Part shown: piece after piece, positions 59,601 to 64,000 of the stretch
Layout: each line of letters begins with the position of its first letter
Numbering within the stretch: the stretch's first letter is position 1
Source of the DNA: HGM05190 sp964394205
GTDB taxonomy: Bacteria > Bacteroidota > Bacteroidia > Bacteroidales > Muribaculaceae
Direction: 5' to 3'
DNA length: 64,000 nt
Assembly: GCA_964394205.1 (NCBI GenBank)
Contig: CAYMVS010000002.1
Coordinates: 1-64,000, forward strand
The notes under the pieces: model-generated
Told to the model about the DNA's origin: nothing
Database searches by the model: none
What the model saw: the letters and a program-made list of their open reading frames with translations, nothing else
Translations under genes and position numbers: made by a program

Positions 59601-61276
59601 CATTTGAACGAGAGTGTATGTGAGGTCAGCGACTTTGACAGATTGAGGGCGGCAAAATCTATATTGGCCGCGTTGAGATAAAACTGGGTGGAGGGCACAC
59701 CCGAGGTTATAAGATGCCCGTCGAGGGTCAGGCGGGCGTGTGGATCGTTCAGGTCAAGCGAAAGGGTGACTTTTTCGTTGGTCGATTTTACGTCAAGGTC
59801 AATGTCCGAATAGTTGTAACCTTTAAACCCGAGCGAGGCGATCGATGCTTTGACCGAGCCCGACGGGTAGGGTCTGTCTCCTTTGAGGTCAACTGTGGCA
59901 TCCATAGTCACCGACCCCAACCCGGCCGACTGATTGGCGACAAGAGGAGCAAGGTTGAGATTATCGATCGAGACTTTTCCGGCAGCCCCCCACTGACGGT
60001 GGCCGACCGGCAAAGTCGCCGTGCCGTCAAAATCAATCGTGCCGATAGCCGATGTCATGACAATCCCGGCGTCGAGCGACCCGTTGTCATAACGCCCGTC
60101 GCCCCTGAGGGTCATGCTGCCCATGGCATTGACCATTTTTGTCACGTTGGGAGCGAGTTTGACAAAATTGCCCGCGATTGCCGCAGCCTGTGGAGCGTTG
60201 GCCGCCAGGCGAAGATTGGTCACACTGATTGCCAATGGCCTACCCTGCTTTTTGTCAATGCCTTGCAAAACAGCCTCGTCGGCCTCAACTGACAATTGCC
60301 GGGCGGCCATTGATGCCTTGAGATTCCTGATGTCGACTGCTGTGGAGAGAGAACCCGAGGCCTCGAGTGAAAGAGACAGCTCGTTTTCCAGACCCGCCAA
60401 CGCCGGCAAAAATGGCGCAAACTCGGAAGGAGTTATTACAGTGCCCTCCTTGATGACAACACTGTGGCCGGTCTCCCGCAGAGCCCGTGCTATATCTTTG
60501 TATCCATCAAAAGAGACAGCCATGTCGCCCAACAACAAGGTGGAGACTGGTGTTCTGACCGAAAATCCTTTGACCGTTATTTCCCGATTGGTGATGTGGG
60601 CGTCGAGCTGAATGTCGCTCAGCCGCAGGCCTGAGCGCTCGGTGCCCGAGAGCTGCCTGAGCATGACGGTGAAGTCGTCGTTCTTTATTCTCGGCAACAG
60701 GAGGTTCAGGTTCAGATCATTGACCGCCACATGATTGACATCAAAACGGCCCTCGGCAGCCGCCGGTGCCGACAGCACATCGTAGGTCACGCTCGAGTTG
60801 CGTATGAGCAGATGGCCGACCCTGAAATCAAACTGAGTCGGCGGCCGCTTGTCATCTTTTGGCTGAAGAGCCTTGATGATATGGTCAATGTTGAGCGGCT
60901 CGCCCGGTCGCTGACGGTATATACGCGCGTCAAGACCTTGAATCTCGGCGTAATTGATAATGATACGACCGGTTTCAAGCAGCGACCTCAGCTCAATGCC
61001 GGCATCTATCTTCCTCACTCCCAACGCGGTTTTGTTCATTCGGTCTTTCACAGCGATGTCGTTGAGCACAAGTCGTGAGGGCAAATAATAAAGCTCGACA
61101 CTGCCGATGCTGACCTCGGTGTCAAGCAGCTCGGTCAGTTCCTTTTCAGCACGCTCTTTAAGTTGCCTTTGGACGCCACTGAGCGACAGAAGGATATACA
61201 GCGTGGCAGGCAACAGTATGGCTAAAACCAACAGTGTCACCACCACAGACCTGAATATCTTATAAAGCAACTTCAT
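56687..61276 (-). CDS. tamB: TamB-like translocation/assembly module protein
   Basis: A 1529-residue envelope protein. An N-terminal transmembrane helix (about 8-32) anchors it in the inner membrane, and a very long beta-rich region spans the periplasm. The C-terminal DUF490/TamB domain runs from about 1180 to 1490 (GTMTMEYDSSNEDLKMRG, YTLNHGSYNFTLQDI, IEPGSSITFNGDPYAAQLNI). TamB-like (AsmA-superfamily) proteins form grooved bridges that carry phospholipids between membranes and were first linked to autotransporter assembly. No TamA/BamA-type partner gene is in the window. It lies 15 bases downstream of hisS. Confidence 0.92.
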   Translation of the reverse strand: MKLLYKIFRSVVVTLLVLAILLPATLYILLSLSGVQRQLKERAEKELTELLDTEVSIGSVELYYLPSRLVLNDIAVKDRMNKTALGVRKIDAGIELRSLLETGRIIINYAEIQGLDARIYRQRPGEPLNIDHIIKALQPKDDKRPPTQFDFRVGHLLIRNSSVTYDVLSAPAAAEGRFDVNHVAVNDLNLNLLLPRIKNDDFTVMLRQLSGTERSGLRLSDIQLDAHITNREITVKGFSVRTPVSTLLLGDMAVSFDGYKDIARALRETGHSVVIKEGTVITPSEFAPFLPALAGLENELSLSLEASGSLSTAVDIRNLKASMAARQLSVEADEAVLQGIDKKQGRPLAISVTNLRLAANAPQAAAIAGNFVKLAPNVTKMVNAMGSMTLRGDGRYDNGSLDAGIVMTSAIGTIDFDGTATLPVGHRQWGAAGKVSIDNLNLAPLVANQSAGLGSVTMDATVDLKGDRPYPSGSVKASIASLGFKGYNYSDIDLDVKSTNEKVTLSLDLNDPHARLTLDGHLITSGVPSTQFYLNAANIDFAALNLSKSLTSHTLSFKCDASLQGTTVNNIDGWLRLNDVKYISNLGKGVDLKQIDIESECSQRAKRITVNSDILEGKVSGSFNLTTVAATARDILGHFIPALVGERDQLAARHEANLENDFNFDFTIKNNSNLERMFKLPFSLMSPVTIKGMLSYPLHTMSLDVDVPYVEQSDKLITGTSLSVNLDGLDNTSSFVVTTNVPTKRGELTLNIDGNAVENRVNTQIDWIVDSKDNFIGDLNFTTSFERKPGEGDKESTLLTRVNVNPGTAVFNDTVWEVAPSAIDIQPGRISVDHFMAYHDKQSITLNGIVANDTTSVLWLALRDIDLDYIFSTLNISDNIMFGGHATGDFYASGLLAGDPRVYTPLLQVNGLSYNHCVMGDGTIRSRWVPSDKSIHIDADIAQADSRHSHIKGLIRPATEELDFHFDADHAQIGFLQPFMAAFCSDIQGEASGNAHLYGTFKLIDMTGDLFADSIKMKLDFTNVYYTASDSVHIRPGRIEFEDIVLSDPYGNTGLLSGWLKHECFKKPVFEFNVRNVDNMLVYDVPPTDQQRWYGRVFGNGNASVTGRPGLVNIGVNMTTAPNSTFTFVLSDAEVANDYTFIAFRDRDKHIKDSIAMADPRLAILKQHEEQVNARKKEIDIPSTYLMKINVNVTPQAKVNLIMDPIGGDEIKATGQGTMTMEYDSSNEDLKMRGTYTLNHGSYNFTLQDIIIKDFTIEPGSSITFNGDPYAAQLNITAAYALNANLTDLDESFAQDKELNRTNVPVHALLIARGDMRQPEISFDLSFPTLTQDTYRKVKSIVSTDEMMNTQIIYLLALNRFYTPDYMASTTKGNELVSVASSTISSQLSSILGNLSDNWSIAPNFRSDRGDFSDVEFDVALSSNLLNNRLLLNGNFGYRDKSLNNNSFIGDFDAEYLLNRSGTVRLKAYNRYNDQNFYVKSALTTQGIGVVFKRDFDNIFSFMRPVRRWLTRKKTEPTDSVTTDSIPTP

Positions 61277-61291
61277 TAAACGCCCGGGCCG

Positions 61292-62656
61292 TTAAGGTCT
61301 CACAATCCCGATGGCTTCATCAATGGTGACCACCGACTGGGTGCCGGTTGTCATGTCTTTTAGTGTCAGCTTGCCCTGAGCCAACTCGCTCTCGCCCACT
61401 ATAGCGACATAGTGGATGCCCATGGCGTTGGCATAGTTCATCTGCTTCTTCATCTTGGAAGTGTCGGGATAGATCTCGGCAGAAATGCCGGCAGCCCTCA
61501 TCTGCTGAAGATATTTCATGGAGCAGACAAGCTCCTCAGGTCCAAGGTTAAGGAAGATTACACGGGAGGCTCCGGTGACCTCATCGGGGTAAAGATCGAG
61601 AGCGTTGAGCACATCATAGATACGGTCGGCGCCAAACGAGATTCCGACCCCCGACACGCCGGGCATGCCAAACACGCCGGTAAGGTTGTCATATCGACCG
61701 CCGCCGGTTATGCTGCCTATCTCCACATCGCGCGCTTTGACCTCGATGATGGTGCCGGTGTAATAGTTCAGGCCTCGGGCCAATGACACGTCGAGCTCAA
61801 CCATGTCGGCCAGGCCGAGCGCCGACGCTCCCTCAAGCACCTGCTGCAGCTCCCTGACCCCCTCGGCGCCGGTCGCGCTGTCGGCAAGCAATGCCGACAG
61901 CTGCTGCAATCGCTCGGCGGTGGTGCCGGTGATTGTGATGATCGGGGTAAGACGGGCAATAGCCTCCTGTGACACACCGCGGTCGGCCAACTCCTCATTG
62001 ACCTTCTCAAGACCGATTTTGTCAATCTTGTCGATGGCGACGGTAATGTCGATTATCTTGTCGGGCTCACCGATAATCTCGGCGATGCCGGCGAGTACCT
62101 TACGGTTATTCAGCTTGATGACCACATTGATTCTCAACCGTTTCATAACCTCGGCGATAAGCCCGAGCAGCTCAACCTCGTTTACGAGCGAGGTCGACCC
62201 GATCACGTCGGCGTCACACTGGTAGAACTCACGGTATCGGCCTCGCTGCGGACGGTCGGCACGCCATACCGGTTGCATCTGGTAGCGCTTGAAGGGGAAC
62301 TGCAGCTCCTGACGGTGCATCACGACAAAACGGGCAAAAGGCACCGTCAGGTCATATCGCAACCCTTTCTCACACATCTTTGCCGCCAACGCCGTGCAAT
62401 TGCCCTCGGTCATCAGCGAAGGGTCGATGCCACGCAAAAAGTTGCCCGAGTCGAGTATCTTGAAAAGAAGCTTGTCACCCTCCTCGCCATATTTTCCCAT
62501 CAGTGTCGACAGGTTTTCCATCGAAGGGGTCTCGATCGGTTGAAAGCCGTAAAGACGGAACACGCTGCGTATCGTGTCAAATATATAGTTGCGTTTAGCC
62601 ATCTGGGCCGGCGTGAAATCGCGCGTCCCCTTGGGTATTGAAGGTTTAAAACTCAT
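61292..62656 (-). CDS. hisS: Histidyl-tRNA synthetase
   Basis: A class II aminoacyl-tRNA synthetase (454 residues). The N-terminus reads KPSIPKGTRDFTPAQMAKRNYIFDTI. The class II motif 2 region is QPVWRADRPQRGRYREFYQCD. The histidine-specific segments (ARGLNYYTGTIIEV and GGGRYDNLTG) and motif 3 (GISFGADRIYDVL) are intact, and an anticodon-binding domain forms the last 90 residues. It heads the hisS-tamB-AGCS transcript. Confidence 0.96.
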   Translation of the reverse strand: MSFKPSIPKGTRDFTPAQMAKRNYIFDTIRSVFRLYGFQPIETPSMENLSTLMGKYGEEGDKLLFKILDSGNFLRGIDPSLMTEGNCTALAAKMCEKGLRYDLTVPFARFVVMHRQELQFPFKRYQMQPVWRADRPQRGRYREFYQCDADVIGSTSLVNEVELLGLIAEVMKRLRINVVIKLNNRKVLAGIAEIIGEPDKIIDITVAIDKIDKIGLEKVNEELADRGVSQEAIARLTPIITITGTTAERLQQLSALLADSATGAEGVRELQQVLEGASALGLADMVELDVSLARGLNYYTGTIIEVKARDVEIGSITGGGRYDNLTGVFGMPGVSGVGISFGADRIYDVLNALDLYPDEVTGASRVIFLNLGPEELVCSMKYLQQMRAAGISAEIYPDTSKMKKQMNYANAMGIHYVAIVGESELAQGKLTLKDMTTGTQSVVTIDEAIGIVRP

Positions 62657-62686
62657 TGATTTTGTACTATTGGTTTATTAAGGTGC

Positions 62687-62694
62687 AAAAATAC
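62687..62694 (-). promoter_or_regulatory. Putative -7 box for hisS
   Basis: TATTTTTG on the minus strand, 30 bases before the hisS ATG. It lies 11 bases from the divergent box at 62706, so the two promoters nearly overlap. Confidence 0.5.
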
Positions 62695-62705
62695 ATAATT
62701 TTTTA

Positions 62706-62713
62706 TAATTTTG
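62706..62713 (+). promoter_or_regulatory. Putative -7 box for the GlmU-like gene
   Basis: TAATTTTG fits the consensus and lies 25 bases before the ATG at 62739. Confidence 0.55.
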
Positions 62714-62738
62714 TCGATAAATATACCTAAAGAAGATT

Positions 62739-63923
62739 ATGAACAAAACAATTTTGCTGTTTGACGACAAAGAGACCCGCGACAACCTTCTCCCCATCAC
62801 CCTCACCCGCCCCGTTGCCGAGATACGTGTCGGCATCGACACCATTTCCCAAAAGTGGGCGCGGGCTCTCGATGCCACCTGTGTGAGACATTTAACCGAA
62901 GACTATCTGTCGCCCAAATACCCCGCCATCCCCCCGGCCGACCAAGCCGTCATGGTTGCCGGTCACCTGTTCCCCACCCCGGCCCTGACCTCAGCTATCA
63001 AGGCCCTTGAGCCGGGACAGGCGCTGACCGCCAACGGCAAAGTGATTGCCTGTCACGGGCGTCTTGCCGACCTTGTCAACGGCGACTTCAGCAAAAAGAC
63101 ACCCGTCGAGCCCGAGGCGGTCGACGGTATATTCATGCTCTATGACATCTTTTTGAAAAACGGAGAGCAGATTGTCGCCGACTTTCCTGCCGCGACAGCC
63201 GTGGCCGGCAAAGAGTTGTCACCCTCGTGCACACTTATCGGTCATGCCGACCGGCTCTATATCCACCCGTCGGCAAAAGTTGAGGGCGCCGTCATCAACA
63301 CCACAGGGGGGCCGGTCTACATAGGCCCCGAGGCCGAGGTGATGGAGGGATGTTGCCTCAGAGGGCCCATTGCCATCTGCCGTCACTCCACCGCCAATAT
63401 GGGCACCAAGATTTACGGCCAAACCACCATCGGGCCGTGGTGCAAGGTTGGCGGAGAGCTCAACAACGTGGTCATGATAGGATACTCCAACAAGGCCCAC
63501 GACGGCTTTTTGGGTAACGCCGTGATTGGCGAGTGGTGCAATCTCGGCGCGGGATGTGTAGCCTCAAACCTCAAGAACGACTACACCCTCATAAAGCTTT
63601 GGAACTATCCCGCCCACCGTTTTCTCAAGACCGACCTCCAGTTTTGCGGCCTCATCATGGGTGACCACTCAAAAGCGGGCATCAACACGATGTTTAACAC
63701 GGCCACGGTGGTTGGCGTGGGGTGCAACATTCATGGAGCCGGCTTCCCGCGCAACTTCATCCCATCGTTCAGCGAGGGCTCGACAGCCGGGTTTACCGAC
63801 GTGTCGATGACCAAGTTTTTCCAGATAGCGGCCCGCGTGATGTCCAGGCGTGGCGTTGAGCTCACGACTGCCGACGAGAAGATGTTCTATGCCATCCGCG
63901 ACTTTGCCGACTCTTATAAATAA
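62739..63923 (+). CDS. GlmU-like putative sugar nucleotidyltransferase with left-handed beta-helix
   Basis: A 394-residue cytoplasmic protein. The N-terminus (ILLFDDKETRDNLLPITLTRPVAEIRVG) matches the Bacteroidetes-type GlmU-like nucleotidyltransferase domain, and residues about 170-380 form hexapeptide repeats of a left-handed beta-helix acyltransferase (VEGAVINTTGGPVYIGPEAEVMEG, GEWCNLGAGCVASNLKND). The classical nucleotidyltransferase signature (GxGxxMxS) is not seen in the N-terminus. It is therefore probably a divergent enzyme of UDP-GlcNAc or another sugar nucleotide; the activity is unproven. Confidence 0.88.
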   Translation: MNKTILLFDDKETRDNLLPITLTRPVAEIRVGIDTISQKWARALDATCVRHLTEDYLSPKYPAIPPADQAVMVAGHLFPTPALTSAIKALEPGQALTANGKVIACHGRLADLVNGDFSKKTPVEPEAVDGIFMLYDIFLKNGEQIVADFPAATAVAGKELSPSCTLIGHADRLYIHPSAKVEGAVINTTGGPVYIGPEAEVMEGCCLRGPIAICRHSTANMGTKIYGQTTIGPWCKVGGELNNVVMIGYSNKAHDGFLGNAVIGEWCNLGAGCVASNLKNDYTLIKLWNYPAHRFLKTDLQFCGLIMGDHSKAGINTMFNTATVVGVGCNIHGAGFPRNFIPSFSEGSTAGFTDVSMTKFFQIAARVMSRRGVELTTADEKMFYAIRDFADSYK

Positions 63924-63938
63924 CCCGCCACCACCTCG

Positions 63939-64000
63939 ATGAAAACAGTCAACTTTATCCTGCTCCTTTTTGTTTCAGCAATCGCGGGCCACTCGGCTCA
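63939..64000 (+). CDS. Start of a secreted protein (partial, runs off the window)
   Basis: An ATG 15 bases after the preceding stop begins MKTVNFILLLFVSAIAGHSA, a typical signal peptide (short basic start, hydrophobic core, small residues at the end). Only 20 codons are visible, so nothing can be said about the product. Confidence 0.6.
   Translation, partial: MKTVNFILLLFVSAIAGHSA

Noticed and set aside
1..64000. CRISPR arrays, tRNA or rRNA genes, prophage and restriction or toxin-antitoxin systems
   Set aside because: I looked for regularly spaced repeats, cloverleaf ends and typical gene families in the spacers and found none; nearly all sequence is filled by the genes listed.

Overview
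The window looks like chromosome of a gut-type Bacteroidales bacterium. The visible signs are: promoters of the Bacteroidetes type (-7 box TAnnTTTG, often with TTG or TTTG about 20 bp upstream) in front of many genes; a six-gene Na+-NQR operon; a menaquinone operon; a TonB receptor with an N-terminal carboxypeptidase-regulatory-like domain; an S16 ribosomal protein with a long Ala/Glu/Lys tail; and a pectin-degrading fusion enzyme. The moderately high GC and the style of the surface proteins suggest a Muribaculaceae-like family, but this is inference and I cannot name a genus. I see no rRNA, tRNA, CRISPR array, insertion sequence or phage. The window reads as ordinary chromosome with a few surface-protein regions.

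Layout. 0-5 kb: tail of an upstream gene, then a 1590-residue three-module pectinase. 5-10.3 kb: tetR-fabG, divergent dacB, an acidic hypothetical protein coupled to rsmI, and a coiled-coil lipoprotein. 10.4-16.4 kb: nqrABCDEF on the minus strand. 16.5-20.3 kb: a small lipoprotein, a pRiA4b ORF-3-like protein and a TonB-dependent receptor. 20.3-23.8 kb: two HAD phosphatases followed by gmd and fcl for GDP-L-fucose. 23.8-27.8 kb: a DUF308 membrane protein, mutS2 and a Crp/Fnr regulator. 27.7-32.3 kb: menD-menB-menC-menE on the minus strand. 32.3-40 kb: a secreted calycin-like protein divergent from a three-gene outer-membrane cluster (DUF3575 barrel, regulatory-domain/OmpA-like/TPR protein, four-repeat barrel protein). 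40.2-47.7 kb: rpsP, a TPR/HTH regulator, truA-speA, an OmpA-like/TPR lipoprotein and a VanZ-like protein. 47.8-55.3 kb: a neurotransmitter:sodium-type symporter, then folP-cdaA-pcrA-nspC-glycosyltransferase as one probable transcript. 55.3-62.7 kb: hisS-tamB-AGCS symporter on the minus strand. 62.7-64 kb: a GlmU-like nucleotidyltransferase/acyltransferase and the start of a secreted protein.

How the genes fit together. Na+-NQR reduces quinone (menaquinone, from the men genes) and exports Na+; the two Na+-coupled amino-acid symporters could use that gradient. Arginine decarboxylase and carboxynorspermidine decarboxylase are two steps of polyamine synthesis. gmd/fcl supply GDP-fucose for surface glycans. 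TamB, the TonB receptor, the OmpA-like proteins and the barrel proteins belong to the outer envelope.

The best candidate for something undescribed is the three-gene cluster at 34975-39909. Its last protein appears to consist of four tandem copies of a roughly 170-residue beta-barrel unit. The preceding gene is an enlarged relative of the OmpA-like/TPR lipoprotein found 10 kb away.
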